DNA from: CAXBES01 sp963974915
GTDB lineage: Bacteria > Bacteroidota > Bacteroidia > Flavobacteriales > Flavobacteriaceae
Reading direction: 5' to 3'
Assembly: GCA_963974915.1 (NCBI GenBank)
Contig: CAXBES010000004.1
Coordinates: 124,001 to 188,000 of the forward strand
DNA: 64,000 nucleotides
The notes below the pieces were generated by a model. It did not search any database. It was given only the letters and a program-made list of their open reading frames with translations, and was not told the origin of the DNA. This document shows, piece by piece, positions 18,988 through 27,967 of this stretch. Numbering within the stretch: the stretch's first letter is position 1; each line of letters opens with the position of its first letter. The position numbers and the translations under genes are program-made.

Positions 18988-19065
18988 AGAATTTTATGTT
19001 TCGGCTAAAATACAAAAACTCAAAATATTTTGGCTTTGCTTTTAATGAATTAAAATTATTTACCG

Positions 19066-19110
19066 AGGAATTATATTCCTAGGAAAATAAAATTTTTTGT
19101 CGTATTTTTG
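19066..19110 (+). promoter_or_regulatory. Promoter and candidate MarR operator of the reductase-marR-pirin operon
   Basis: A -7 word TATTTTTG (19103-19110) precedes the reductase ATG by 21 bases. Just upstream lie two interlocking inverted repeats: AGGAAT-tat-ATTCCT (19066-19080) and the perfect palindrome TTCCTAGGAA (19076-19085). Their place at about -25 to -50 fits an operator for the MarR repressor encoded as the second gene of the operon. The binding is inferred. Confidence 0.5.
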
Positions 19111-19131
19111 TTCTGTAAATAATTAAAATAT

Positions 19132-19662
19132 ATGAAAAAAGTAATTGGTTTTGCCGGCAGTAGTAGTAAAGCTTCAATAAATAAACAGCTAGTAGGACAT
19201 GCTTTGCAGCAATTGCAAAATGTGGAGACAGTGCTTTTAGATCTCAACGATTTCGAATTGCCTCTTTATAGCATCGATCTTGAGATAGCCAATGGAATAC
19301 CTGATAATGCAAGAAGGTTTTTAACCCAATTACAAAGTTCAGATGGTATTATTCTGTCTTTGGCAGAACACAATGGCGCATATTCTGCTGTTTTTAAGAA
19401 TATTTTTGATTGGATGTCACGGATAGACGGAAAACTTTGGCATAATCTCCCCATGCTTCTTATGGCAACTTCACCGGGGGGAAGAGGAGGAGCTTCGGTT
19501 TTGGAGATCGCTAGTGGTAAGTTTCCCCGAATGGATGCAAATATAGTAGCTGTATTTTCTTTGCCTTTCTTCGGAAAGAACTTCTCGGGAGAAGGAATTT
19601 TAGATAAAGAATTGAAGGAAGCGTTTTCTGAAGCTCTTACAACTTTTGAAAATAATCTATAA
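19132..19662 (+). CDS. NAD(P)H-dependent FMN reductase family protein
   Basis: A 176-residue flavodoxin-like reductase. The FMN phosphate-binding loop GFAGSSSKASINKQL (about 5-19) and the later LSLAEHNGAYSAVFKNIFDWMSR and MATSPGGRGGASVLE are standard for the NADPH-dependent FMN reductase/azoreductase family. It leads an operon with a MarR regulator 11 bases downstream and a pirin. Such operons commonly respond to quinones or other electrophiles, so a detoxifying quinone reductase role is likely but inferred. Confidence 0.88.
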   Translation: MKKVIGFAGSSSKASINKQLVGHALQQLQNVETVLLDLNDFELPLYSIDLEIANGIPDNARRFLTQLQSSDGIILSLAEHNGAYSAVFKNIFDWMSRIDGKLWHNLPMLLMATSPGGRGGASVLEIASGKFPRMDANIVAVFSLPFFGKNFSGEGILDKELKEAFSEALTTFENNL

Positions 19663-19673
19663 AATCTGAAGCC

Positions 19674-20111
19674 TTGGGAGATCTTTCAAAAGATATAAAT
19701 ACAACGTTTCCGAATAGTAAGGTTAAAGCCTTGTTGAACATCATTTATACGGCAAATTGGCTAAACAGCAAGCAGAATGAATATTTTAAACCTTATGGAA
19801 TATCGCCACAGCAGTATAATATACTACGTATTTTACGCGGAGCAGGAGAACCAATTGCAGTGCAAACCATAAAAGACAGGATGTTGGAACGGGCCCCAAA
19901 TGCCACCCGACTTATGGACAAGCTCTGTGCTAAGGGTTTGATAAACAGAATACCCTGTGCGACAGACAGGCGTGTTGTACATATTGAAATTGCGAAGGAC
20001 GGACTTGCACTACTTAAAACGATAGATAAGAGTAAAAGGGAGGATCTTTTAAAAAAAATAACAGCAAAAGAAGCAGAGATGCTAAGTGATCTGTTAGATA
20101 AATTAAGATAA
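19674..20111 (+). CDS. MarR family transcriptional regulator
   Basis: A 145-residue winged-helix regulator. The recognisable core is GISPQQYNILRILRGA, then the recognition-helix region RAPNATRLMDKLCAKGLINR and the wing CATDRRVVHIEIAKDGLALL. The only upstream start is the TTG at 19674; the region between the reductase stop and this codon is 11 bases, so translational coupling is likely. It probably represses its own operon through the palindromes at 19066-19085. One Cys in the wing region (CATDRR) and one in the recognition-helix part (LCAKG) could sense oxidants, but this is speculative. Confidence 0.88.
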   Translation: MGDLSKDINTTFPNSKVKALLNIIYTANWLNSKQNEYFKPYGISPQQYNILRILRGAGEPIAVQTIKDRMLERAPNATRLMDKLCAKGLINRIPCATDRRVVHIEIAKDGLALLKTIDKSKREDLLKKITAKEAEMLSDLLDKLR

Positions 20112-20135
20112 TTAATTAAAGAAAGGAGAGTTAAA

Positions 20136-21002
20136 ATGAAACTCAATAGTGTTAAAACAATTGGAAAAAGTGACTTTGTAAACATGGGACCGGTACGATT
20201 GCGTCAGCCTGTTCCCACAGAGGAAATACCTTTGGTAGATCCCTTTGTGCTGTTGCACCATTACGGACCTTATGAAATTAGTGAATTAAATAATCCGTTT
20301 GATCTGGGACCACATCCGCATCGTGGTTTCGAACCGGTGACATTCTTAATTGAAGGAGAGCAGCTACATCGTGATTCTCTTGGGAATGAAAGTATAGTGA
20401 GATCCGGAGATGTACAGTGGACCACAGCGGGTAGGGGGATTATTCATGCTGAAGGGCCTACCAAGGATTTTGTAAAACGGGGTGGTACTTTAGAGGGGAT
20501 TCAATTATGGTTGAATTTACCTTCGGAAAAGAAAATGATTCCGGCAAACTATCAGCATGTCAGCAGTAAACAGTTTGAAACTGTTACTTCTAAAGATAAG
20601 AAAGTGAAGATTCAAGTGATCGCGGGGAACCTGGAAGAAGCTCGCGGATTGATCTCAACTCAGACCCCGGTGAACGCATTTATGATGGATGTAGAACCAG
20701 ATGGCAAGTACGATCTTCCTATACCCAAATCACATAAAGCCTTGATCTATCTGTTAAAGGGGAAAGTGAAGGTGAATGGCGTTAAACTTGAAAAGAATGA
20801 ACAACAGATCATTGTTTTTGAACAGGATGGTGATGGAATTCATATTGAGGGATTTAGCGAGAGTAAGTTATTGTTTCTTTCGGGAGAGCCTTTTAACGAG
20901 AAAATTGCGAGCTGGGGACCTTATGTGATGAATTCACAAACTGAAATTATGGAGGCACTACGTGATTATCAAAGCGGTAAGATGGGTTATCTTCCGTCCT
21001 AA
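20136..21002 (+). CDS. Pirin family protein
   Basis: A 288-residue bicupin. The N-terminal cupin has the pirin metal motif HPHRGFEPVTFLIEGE (two His plus Glu), with HRDSLGNESIVRSGDVQWTTAGRGIIHAE completing the site (His, Glu). The C-terminal cupin is the usual degenerate one. Bacterial pirins such as YhhW act as quercetinases or redox-responsive proteins. As last gene of a reductase-MarR operon, and followed by a UUCG-loop terminator, it is likely part of an electrophile response. Confidence 0.92.
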   Translation: MKLNSVKTIGKSDFVNMGPVRLRQPVPTEEIPLVDPFVLLHHYGPYEISELNNPFDLGPHPHRGFEPVTFLIEGEQLHRDSLGNESIVRSGDVQWTTAGRGIIHAEGPTKDFVKRGGTLEGIQLWLNLPSEKKMIPANYQHVSSKQFETVTSKDKKVKIQVIAGNLEEARGLISTQTPVNAFMMDVEPDGKYDLPIPKSHKALIYLLKGKVKVNGVKLEKNEQQIIVFEQDGDGIHIEGFSESKLLFLSGEPFNEKIASWGPYVMNSQTEIMEALRDYQSGKMGYLPS

Positions 21003-21007
21003 CAATT

Positions 21008-21033
21008 AAGCACCTTTCGAGGTGCTTTTTTTT
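21008..21033 (+). terminator. Terminator of the pirin operon
   Basis: A perfect 8-bp stem (AAGCACCT 21008-21015 with AGGTGCTT 21020-21027) closed by a TTCG tetraloop and followed by a run of T residues. Confidence 0.9.
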
Positions 21034-21153
21034 ATAAAAAGTACGATATTTGCTTTAATACTCACCCCTGAACTAACAGAGGTGTTATTTTTCAGAAAGT
21101 CTTACATACTAAGGCTTAAAGAATACAATTGAATCTAATTAGTGTTAGTTCGA

Positions 21154-21291
21154 GGCTTAAATAAAGCCATCGGGCAGGGATAGAGGCGACATCCTCGTCG
21201 TAGCGATGTATTGCGCTACGGGGAGATACAGCCGATAGCCCGACCCAGACCCAATGAAATGAGCGTTTGCCAATTGGCAGGTAGGTCTGGG
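21154..21291 (+). ncRNA. Structured intergenic RNA, copy 1, in front of the small membrane gene
   Basis: This stretch folds into several nested stems. A hairpin GGCTT/AAGCC (21154-21168) comes first. The core element (21170-21246) is closed by TCGGGC/GCCCGA (21170-21175 with 21238-21243), carries the frame AGGGATAG ... ATCC, a hairpin CGTAGCG/CGCTACG (21199-21205 with 21214-21220), and GATACAGCCGATAGCCCG at the 3' side. A second domain pairs CCCAGACC with GGTCTGGG (21244-21251 with 21284-21291) around the palindrome TGCCAATTGGCA (21268-21279). The core recurs at 42319-42394 on the other strand. I recall similar frames in other flavobacterial intergenic regions; whether it is Rfam Flavo-1 I could not check. 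Confidence 0.6.
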
Positions 21292-21312
21292 GGCACGCAA
21301 AAAAATATAATT

Positions 21313-21495
21313 ATGGGAATGAATAAAAATACTGTTTTGGCTTGGGCCACTTTTATAATGATTCTTGTTGGGGTAGGATTAATTGCACTTGGTGCGTTTA
21401 AATATGATGATGTTGCCGGATGGGGATTTGCCTCTGTGGGAATTGGTTTCTTTGCTATAGCTTGGGTATTTAATGCGCTTAAAGGAAGGGTTTAA
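21313..21495 (+). CDS. Small CAL67264-type membrane protein
   Basis: A 60-residue protein with two hydrophobic segments (TVLAWATFIMILVGVGLIAL and a second one, WGFASVGIGFFAIAWVFNAL) separated by KYDDVAG and ending in KGRV. I recognise it as the small flavobacterial family named after Gramella CAL67264, commonly found before ettA. The frame is open upstream to 21211, but that part is the structured RNA leader, so the ATG at 21313 is the start. Function unknown; position suggests a link with translation or a housekeeping membrane role. Confidence 0.75.
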   Translation: MGMNKNTVLAWATFIMILVGVGLIALGAFKYDDVAGWGFASVGIGFFAIAWVFNALKGRV

Positions 21496-21581
21496 GGTCT
21501 ACAGTCTGTCCTGAGCTTTTCGACGAGTCGAGGGGTCGTACTAGTCTAAACTCTATTTAAAATCTAAATATTTAAAAAATT

Positions 21582-23273
21582 ATGTCTGACGATAAGAAAG
21601 TGATCTTTTCAATGTCCGGGTTAACAAAGACGTTTCAGAACGCACAAACACCGGTCTTAAAAAATATTTATTTAAGTTTTTTCTACGGAGCCAAAATTGG
21701 AATCTTAGGACTTAATGGTAGTGGTAAATCTACTTTACTGAAAATTATAGCCGGAGTTGAGAAAAATTATCAGGGAGATGTGGTATTTGCGCCCGGTTAT
21801 TCGGTTGGATATTTAGAACAGGAACCAAAATTGGATGATGATAAGACGGTGATGGAAGTTGTGCGTGAAGGAGCGGCCGAAACGGTAGCTATTCTCGACG
21901 AGTACAACAAGATCAATGATATGTTCGGGTTGGAAGAGGTTTATAGTGATGCAGACAAAATGCAGAAACTAATGGATCGTCAGGCGGTACTTCAGGATGA
22001 AATTGACGCAGCCAATGCATGGGAGCTGGACACAAAGTTAGAAATTGCCATGGATGCATTGCGAACGCCCGATGGTGATAAAAAAATAGGGGTGCTTTCT
22101 GGCGGGGAACGTCGCCGTGTTGCATTGTGTAGATTATTACTTCAGGAGCCGGATGTGTTACTTCTGGATGAGCCTACAAACCATTTAGATGCTGAAAGTG
22201 TACATTGGTTAGAGCACCATTTGGCACAGTATAAGGGTACCGTGATCGCGGTAACCCACGATAGATATTTCCTCGATAATGTTGCGGGATGGATATTAGA
22301 GCTGGATCGGGGAGAAGGTATTCCATGGAAAGGAAATTATTCTTCTTGGTTAGATCAGAAATCGAAGCGCTTAGCGCAGGAGAGCAAAACTGCTTCTAAG
22401 CGTCAAAAAACCTTAGAGCGAGAGTTGGAGTGGGTGCGTCAAGGAGCAAAAGGAAGACAAACGAAGCAAAAAGCACGTTTAAAGAATTACGATAAGTTGA
22501 TGAGTCAGGATCAAAAACAGCTTGACGAGAAACTTGAGATATATATTCCTAATGGGCCACGTTTGGGAACAAACGTAATTGAGGCTAAGGGTGTGAGTAA
22601 GGCTTACGACGATAAATTGCTCTACGAAGATTTGAACTTCAAATTGCCTCAGGCAGGAATAGTGGGTATTATTGGCCCCAATGGTGCCGGAAAGACCACA
22701 ATTTTTAGAATGATCATGGGTGAAGAAACTCCGGACAAAGGTGAGTTTACCATAGGGGAAACCGCAAAGATCGCTTATGTTGATCAGTCGCACTCTAATA
22801 TTGACCCCGAGAAAACGATCTGGCAAAACTTTAGTGATGAGCAGGAATTAGTTATGATGGGGGGGAAACAGGTTAATTCTCGTGCCTATTTAAGCAGGTT
22901 TAACTTTAGCGGAAGTGAGCAAAACAAAAAAGTTGCCATGCTCTCCGGGGGAGAACGAAACCGCTTGCATTTGGCAATGACCTTAAAAGAAGAAGGAAAT
23001 GTGCTCTTGCTCGATGAGCCTACCAACGATCTGGATGTGAATACGCTTAGAGCTTTGGAAGAAGGATTGGAGAATTTTGCCGGTTGTGCCGTGGTTATTA
23101 GTCACGACAGGTGGTTCTTAGATAGAATTTGTACGCATATACTTGCTTTTGAAGGCAATAGTCAGGTGTATTTCTTTGAAGGAGGTTTCAGTGATTATGA
23201 AGAAAATAAGAAGCAGCGATTAGGTGGCGATCTCATTCCGAAGCGAATCAAGTATAAGAAACTAATCCGATAA
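21582..23273 (+). CDS. ettA: Energy-dependent translational throttle protein EttA
   Basis: EttA is an ABC-F ATPase that binds the ribosomal E site and gates the first steps of elongation according to the ATP/ADP ratio. The 563-residue protein has two ATPase domains: Walker A GLNGSGKST (43-51) and GPNGAGKTT (about 364-372), with signatures LSGGERRR and LSGGERNR and Walker B LLLDEPTNHLD and LLLDEPTNDLD. The linker between them is charged (TASKRQKTLERELEWVRQGA...KGRQTKQKARL), typical of EttA. The degenerate repeat-like text at 21503-21535 (CCTGAGCTTTTCGACGAGTC) lies upstream. It overlaps the convergent gene at 23248 by 26 bases. Confidence 0.95.
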   Translation: MSDDKKVIFSMSGLTKTFQNAQTPVLKNIYLSFFYGAKIGILGLNGSGKSTLLKIIAGVEKNYQGDVVFAPGYSVGYLEQEPKLDDDKTVMEVVREGAAETVAILDEYNKINDMFGLEEVYSDADKMQKLMDRQAVLQDEIDAANAWELDTKLEIAMDALRTPDGDKKIGVLSGGERRRVALCRLLLQEPDVLLLDEPTNHLDAESVHWLEHHLAQYKGTVIAVTHDRYFLDNVAGWILELDRGEGIPWKGNYSSWLDQKSKRLAQESKTASKRQKTLERELEWVRQGAKGRQTKQKARLKNYDKLMSQDQKQLDEKLEIYIPNGPRLGTNVIEAKGVSKAYDDKLLYEDLNFKLPQAGIVGIIGPNGAGKTTIFRMIMGEETPDKGEFTIGETAKIAYVDQSHSNIDPEKTIWQNFSDEQELVMMGGKQVNSRAYLSRFNFSGSEQNKKVAMLSGGERNRLHLAMTLKEEGNVLLLDEPTNDLDVNTLRALEEGLENFAGCAVVISHDRWFLDRICTHILAFEGNSQVYFFEGGFSDYEENKKQRLGGDLIPKRIKYKKLIR

Positions 23274-23586
23274 AGAATAGAATTTTCTTTATTAGTGGAA
23301 ATCTTTGAGTGATCGAATCTTTTAATGATTCTCGAAGTGCTTTTTCTGTTTGTTCAATTTCTTGAGCTTTAGATTCCTTTTTCTTCGGAATAATGGAATT
23401 CTTCACGTCTGTTTTTGAAGCAATTTCGTCCTGCTTTGCTAATGGGTTTTCTGTAATTTTAATGCCTCTATTTTTAGTTACATCTGAAGAAACTACGACC
23501 TTCGTATCGGCAGTTAGTTCATCTATAACTTCTTGTGAGATTCCGGAACGGTTCTTTTTTTCTAAAAGATTTTGGGGTTTTTTCAT
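23248..23586 (-). CDS. Hypothetical protein with hydrophobic C-terminus
   Basis: I do not recognise this 112-residue product. It is rich in Lys, Glu and Ser with no Cys, begins KKPQNLLEKKNRSGISQEVIDELTA and ends in one short hydrophobic stretch, PLIKKILFFIGLVSYT, which could be a tail anchor. Its 3' end overlaps ettA by 26 bases in convergent orientation. Codon use looks like that of neighbours, and the length without a stop supports a real gene, but a spurious reading is not excluded. Confidence 0.55.
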   Translation of the reverse strand: MKKPQNLLEKKNRSGISQEVIDELTADTKVVVSSDVTKNRGIKITENPLAKQDEIASKTDVKNSIIPKKKESKAQEIEQTEKALRESLKDSITQRFPLIKKILFFIGLVSYT

Positions 23587-23767
23587 AACACAATCTAATA
23601 ATCAAGTTTTCTACAACGCTATAAAATTATTCAGCATATGGATAAACTGGTATAAGTATTTATACGTAATTTTTAATGTTTTTTCTCCATTTTAAGCTTT
23701 TAAACAAGAGATTTGATTTTTGAATACTCACTAAAAGACCTAACTTTAGATCTCAAAAATATTTATT

Positions 23768-25795
23768 ATGCGAAACCTCTTTCAATTACTTTTAATTTTG
23801 TCTTTTCTGGCACCTGCTCAACTGTTTTCACAACTAAAAACCAATTTTGAATACCTCGATGTTTTTCAATTAGAGTTTACAGGCGATCCACAAATTTCAC
23901 CGGATGGCGAGCATATTGTCTATCGTCGTACCGGCTATGACATAATGGAGGATAAAAGTGAAGGGAGTTTATGGATCTTAAGTGGTGATGGCAAGTCGCA
24001 TCATAAATTAACCACCCGGGAGGTTGGAGAGAGTCAGGCAGTTTGGTCACCTTCAGGTGACAGAATCGCCTTTGCAAGTAAATCTGATCACGGTAGTGAG
24101 ATCTATGTATACTGGATGACGTCACGAACCTTGGCAAAATTATCGCAGCTGGAGGGAAGTCCGTCATCATTAACTTGGTCTCCGGATGGGAAACAAATTG
24201 CTTTTACGATGAAAGTGAATGCAAAGCCACCGGTAATTGCTAAGATGCCCGAAAAACCCAAAGACGCTAATTGGGCAGATGCACCAAGAATTACAGATCG
24301 TTTAAAACACGAGTCAGATGGTTCGGGATATATCAAACCGGGGTTTACTCATATTTTTACGATTCCTTCGGAAGGAGGTACCCCGAGACAGCTCACAACC
24401 GGAGATTATAATAACGGTGGAAGCTTATCCTGGTCACCTAGTGGGCAGAAGATCTATTATTCGGCGAACCGGAATGATGATTGGGAGTACGATTTTAGAA
24501 ACTCTGAAGTATATGCCGTGAATACCACTAATGGTATCATTGAGCAATTAACCGATCGTAGCGGACCAGATAACTCACCTATGATTTCTCCGGATGGGAA
24601 GCATATTGCTTATTTCGGGTATGAAGATAAAGTGCAAACCTATCAGACCAGAAAACTTCAGCTTATGGATTCGAACGGAAACAATAAAAGAGTGATCTCA
24701 GCCACCTTGGATAGAAGTGTTGGAAGTGCGGTTTGGGCAAGTGATAGTAAAGGATTGTATTTTATGTATAACGATCTGGGCTTAACTAAGATAGCGTATA
24801 TAGATTTAAGTGGTAAAGTCACAGATATAGTAGATAATGTGGGAGGAACTACCCTTGGAAGGCCTTATGCAAGTGGAAGTTTCAGTGTCTCTACAAACGG
24901 TAAGATCGCTTATACCCTATCTCGAAGCGATCGTCCGGCAGATGTTGCGATCGTTGAAAAGCGAAGTGAACCGCAAGTTCTTACAGCAGTTAATGAAGAT
25001 CTGTTGGCATATAGGAATCTTGGTATGACAGAGGAGATATGGTATAACTCGTCGGTAGATGGTAGAAGGATCCAGGGATGGGTAACCTATCCTCCAAATT
25101 ATCAAAAGGGAAGTAAGGTGCCTTTGTTGGTAGAGAATCACGGCGGACCGATCTTAAACTACGGGCCACATTTTTCGGCAGAAATTCAATTATACGTCGC
25201 AGATGGCTATGCCGTTTTCTATCCAAATCCAAGAGGAAGTACCAGTTACGGTGAAGAATTCGGGAACCTGCTATATAACAATTATCCCGGTGAAGATTAT
25301 AATGATGTCATGGATGGGGTAGACGCATTGATCGAAATGGGAGTCGCAGATGAAAATCGATTATATGTTACCGGAGGAAGTGCCGGTGGAATAATGACTG
25401 CCTGGATTATTGGAAAGAACAATAGGTTTAAGGCCGCGGTTGTAGCTAAACCCGTAATGAACTGGATAAGTAAAACGCTTACAGCCGATAATTACTACGG
25501 ATATGCCAACTCGCGTTATCCCGGACAGCCATGGGAGAATTTTGAAAATTATTGGAAGTTTTCTCCAATTTCATTGGTAGGAAATGTTGAAACCCCAACA
25601 ATGGTAATGGTGGGAATGGATGATCTACGAACGCCACCCAGTGAAGCAAAACAACTCTACCATGCATTAAAATTGAGAAAAATTGAAACTGTTCTAGTAG
25701 AAATTCCCGATGCGTCTCATGGAATCGCCTCAAGACCTAGTAATTTAATCACAAAAGTGGCTCATACATTAGCTTGGTTTGAAAAATTTAAATAA
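23768..25795 (+). CDS. Secreted S9 family peptidase (prolyl oligopeptidase-type)
   Basis: The 675-residue exported peptidase has a signal peptide (about 1-21), an N-terminal beta-propeller built of WDxx/TolB-like repeats (QISPDGEHIVYRR, WSPSGDRIAFAS, WSPDGKQIAFT), and a C-terminal alpha/beta-hydrolase domain. The catalytic triad is visible: Ser538 in GGSAGG, Asp618/619 in GMDDLRTPP and His651 in DASHGI. It likely degrades short peptides in the periplasm as acylaminoacyl-peptidase or DPP-like enzyme. A TAACTTTA word near 23742 is a near-match to a -7 box. Confidence 0.92.
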   Translation: MRNLFQLLLILSFLAPAQLFSQLKTNFEYLDVFQLEFTGDPQISPDGEHIVYRRTGYDIMEDKSEGSLWILSGDGKSHHKLTTREVGESQAVWSPSGDRIAFASKSDHGSEIYVYWMTSRTLAKLSQLEGSPSSLTWSPDGKQIAFTMKVNAKPPVIAKMPEKPKDANWADAPRITDRLKHESDGSGYIKPGFTHIFTIPSEGGTPRQLTTGDYNNGGSLSWSPSGQKIYYSANRNDDWEYDFRNSEVYAVNTTNGIIEQLTDRSGPDNSPMISPDGKHIAYFGYEDKVQTYQTRKLQLMDSNGNNKRVISATLDRSVGSAVWASDSKGLYFMYNDLGLTKIAYIDLSGKVTDIVDNVGGTTLGRPYASGSFSVSTNGKIAYTLSRSDRPADVAIVEKRSEPQVLTAVNEDLLAYRNLGMTEEIWYNSSVDGRRIQGWVTYPPNYQKGSKVPLLVENHGGPILNYGPHFSAEIQLYVADGYAVFYPNPRGSTSYGEEFGNLLYNNYPGEDYNDVMDGVDALIEMGVADENRLYVTGGSAGGIMTAWIIGKNNRFKAAVVAKPVMNWISKTLTADNYYGYANSRYPGQPWENFENYWKFSPISLVGNVETPTMVMVGMDDLRTPPSEAKQLYHALKLRKIETVLVEIPDASHGIASRPSNLITKVAHTLAWFEKFK

Positions 25796-25820
25796 ACTCG
25801 GTAGATCATCGAGTTTGTTT
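25794..25820 (+). terminator. Hairpin between the convergent S9 peptidase and MBL genes
   Basis: AAACTCG (25794-25800) pairs with CGAGTTT (25810-25816), starting inside the stop codon of the S9 gene. The T tract behind it is short. It may terminate the S9 gene; the stop codon of the minus-strand neighbour lies at 25819. Confidence 0.55.
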
Positions 25821-26952
25821 ATAAACCTTCCCACCAGTTCGTGTAATTATAAATAGAATCTTTTACAAGAATTTCCTGACCAATTCGTGGCGTGATCACT
25901 TTAAGATCTAACTCTTTGGCTTTGGCTTGTACTCTTACAATTGGATCTGTCCATTCATGCAGTGCCAATTTAAATCCTGCCCAATGAATAGGCATTATTT
26001 TATTCGCCTTGAGATCTTTACCGGCTTTGGCTGTTTCTTCAGGCATCATATGAATATCTGCCCAACGCTCATTGTATTGTCCGCACTCCATTAATGCAAG
26101 ATCGAACGGACCGTATTTTTGACCAATTTCTGAGAAGTGAGGCGCATATCCACTGTCTCCACTGAAATAGATATTATCGGTTTCAGACTTAATAACCCAG
26201 GAGCTCCATAGTGTACTCTGACTTGTATTAAGTTTTCTACCCGAGAAATGTTGTGCCGGGGTACAAACAAGTTTTATGGTATGAAACTGAGTTTCCTCCC
26301 ACCAGTCCATTTCTGTTATCTTTTCCGAAGGCACTCCCCAGGCTTCCAAATGAGCACCTAAACCCAACGGTACATAAAAGTGAGAGGTTCGGTCTTTTAT
26401 TTCTAATACCGAACCATGATCGAGATGATCATAATGGTCATGAGAGAAGATCACGGCATCAATTTCCGGTAAGCTTTTAATGTCAATGGGAAACTCCTTA
26501 TTGAATCTGTTGCTTCCCAATAAAGGATGTGGAGCCGCTACTTTTCCAAACATTGGATCGATGAGTATGTTTTTTCCTTCCACTTGCAGGAGAAAAGAGG
26601 AGTGACCAAACCAAATTAACCGGGTTGCTCCTTGGTATCTTGCTATTTCTGCAACATCAAATTTTTTAACCTCAAGGTCGTTTTTGGGTCTGCCATTAGG
26701 AACTTCTGTGGTGAAAAACTGATATACCAGTCCAAGAGTTTCAGTAAAACTTAGTTCTTTAGGAACATCTTTCGAATTATGAAATTTACCATCATTAAAT
26801 TGTTGTGAGTTTTCATAGAGTGCTTTACGATCGTTGTCAATTTTACCGCCAAAGGCGGGATAGAAAGAGGTGAAAAGCAGGTATACAGTTATAAGTATCC
26901 CAAGTATTGAAAAAAATGTGATCATTGTCTTTTTGAGAATCCTTTTAATCAT
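25819..26952 (-). CDS. Membrane-anchored MBL-fold hydrolase (NAPE-PLD/UlaG-like)
   Basis: A 377-residue metallo-beta-lactamase-fold protein with an N-terminal membrane segment (about 10-30, FFSILGILITVYLLFTSFYP). Metal motifs follow the NAPE-PLD-like order: WFGHSSFLLQVEGKNILIDPMF, SHDHYDHLDHGS (HxHxDH), PAQHFSGR, FSGDSGYAPHF and MPIHWAGF. Similar bacterial proteins are annotated as lipid or lactone hydrolases; the substrate here is unknown. It shares strand and about 140 bases of spacing with another MBL gene at 27097, but the two are not close in sequence. Confidence 0.88.
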   Translation of the reverse strand: MIKRILKKTMITFFSILGILITVYLLFTSFYPAFGGKIDNDRKALYENSQQFNDGKFHNSKDVPKELSFTETLGLVYQFFTTEVPNGRPKNDLEVKKFDVAEIARYQGATRLIWFGHSSFLLQVEGKNILIDPMFGKVAAPHPLLGSNRFNKEFPIDIKSLPEIDAVIFSHDHYDHLDHGSVLEIKDRTSHFYVPLGLGAHLEAWGVPSEKITEMDWWEETQFHTIKLVCTPAQHFSGRKLNTSQSTLWSSWVIKSETDNIYFSGDSGYAPHFSEIGQKYGPFDLALMECGQYNERWADIHMMPEETAKAGKDLKANKIMPIHWAGFKLALHEWTDPIVRVQAKAKELDLKVITPRIGQEILVKDSIYNYTNWWEGL

Positions 26953-27096
26953 TTTAAATATAAGCAGGTGTGTACATCATTTTGTTGACGAAAATGGAGA
27001 CAAAAATAATACAATAAAACTTCTTGCTAATAGACGATCTTAACAATACTGTAAACTCAAAAAGGCCATGCATTAATATTAAGAAATATAAATGCT

Positions 27097-27906
27097 TTAT
27101 TCTGCCGATGGGTACCAATCTAACTGAACAACTTCGATGTCTTTAGAGGCCGAAGATTTTTTGATCCAATCTCTGAATAGGCCAACATCACTCAATCCGT
27201 CGGTTCCTCGATAATGATATGGATAGACTTTTTTCGGCTTAAAATCGACCACTGCAGAAGCCGCACTTTTTACAGGCATTGTATAAGGCAGGTTCATACA
27301 AACAAAAGCTACATCTATGTTTTGCAAGGCTCGCATTTCAGGAATATCTTCTGTATCGCCAGAAATATACACTCTTTTATCATCCTTTTCGATCACATAA
27401 CCATTTCCTCTCCCTTTTGCATGAAACTTCAGAGCTTCTTCTCTCAGGTTATACATTGGAATGGCTTCGACTGTAAAACCCATGGTTTCGGAAGTCTCTC
27501 CGTTGTTTAACACCGCAGTTTGCACTTTTTGATTGGCAGGCATGTTATCCACCACAGCTTGCGGTGCGATAATTTTAGTGCCGTCAGTGATTATTGCACC
27601 AATAGTTTCGGTGTTTAAATGATCTCCATGAATATCTGTCACTAACACTAAATCGGGTTCGGGTTGTCCTTCAAAAGCGGTTGCTCCTCCTACCGGATCA
27701 ACATAGATAATAGTACCATCCCATTCTAAAACCATAGTGGCGTGCGAGATGGGGGTGATCTCAAACGTGTGCTCAAGGTTGTTTTCTTCAGTTTTTACTT
27801 CGGAAACTTCTTCGGTTGTTTCGGCAACTGATTCTCCTTTTTTAACTTCGTTCTTGCAGGAAACAAATGCTATCAAGGCAATTAGGTAGAGACTAATGGT
27901 TTTCAT
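27097..27906 (-). CDS. MBL-fold hydrolase lipoprotein
   Basis: A 269-residue lipoprotein (lipobox FVSC, Cys17) followed by a Glu/Val-rich linker and a metallo-beta-lactamase fold: SHATMVLEWDGTIIYVDPVGG, VTDIHGDHLNTE (H-x-D-H), YISGDTEDIPEM and VYPYHYRG. The first metal motif has His-Gly-Asp-His rather than full HxHxDH, as in the UlaG-like group. It probably acts in the periplasm; substrate unknown. A separate gene from the MBL protein at 25819. Confidence 0.85.
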   Translation of the reverse strand: MKTISLYLIALIAFVSCKNEVKKGESVAETTEEVSEVKTEENNLEHTFEITPISHATMVLEWDGTIIYVDPVGGATAFEGQPEPDLVLVTDIHGDHLNTETIGAIITDGTKIIAPQAVVDNMPANQKVQTAVLNNGETSETMGFTVEAIPMYNLREEALKFHAKGRGNGYVIEKDDKRVYISGDTEDIPEMRALQNIDVAFVCMNLPYTMPVKSAASAVVDFKPKKVYPYHYRGTDGLSDVGLFRDWIKKSSASKDIEVVQLDWYPSAE

Positions 27907-27967
27907 AATGGTAAATTTTTATGAAATTACAATTATTTCAGAATAAAAACAGCGGTTTTAGATTACT

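Noticed and set aside
21211..21312. N-terminal extension of the small membrane protein
   Set aside because: This part is the stem-rich leader RNA; the ATG at 21313 with MGMNKNTVLAW fits the known family.
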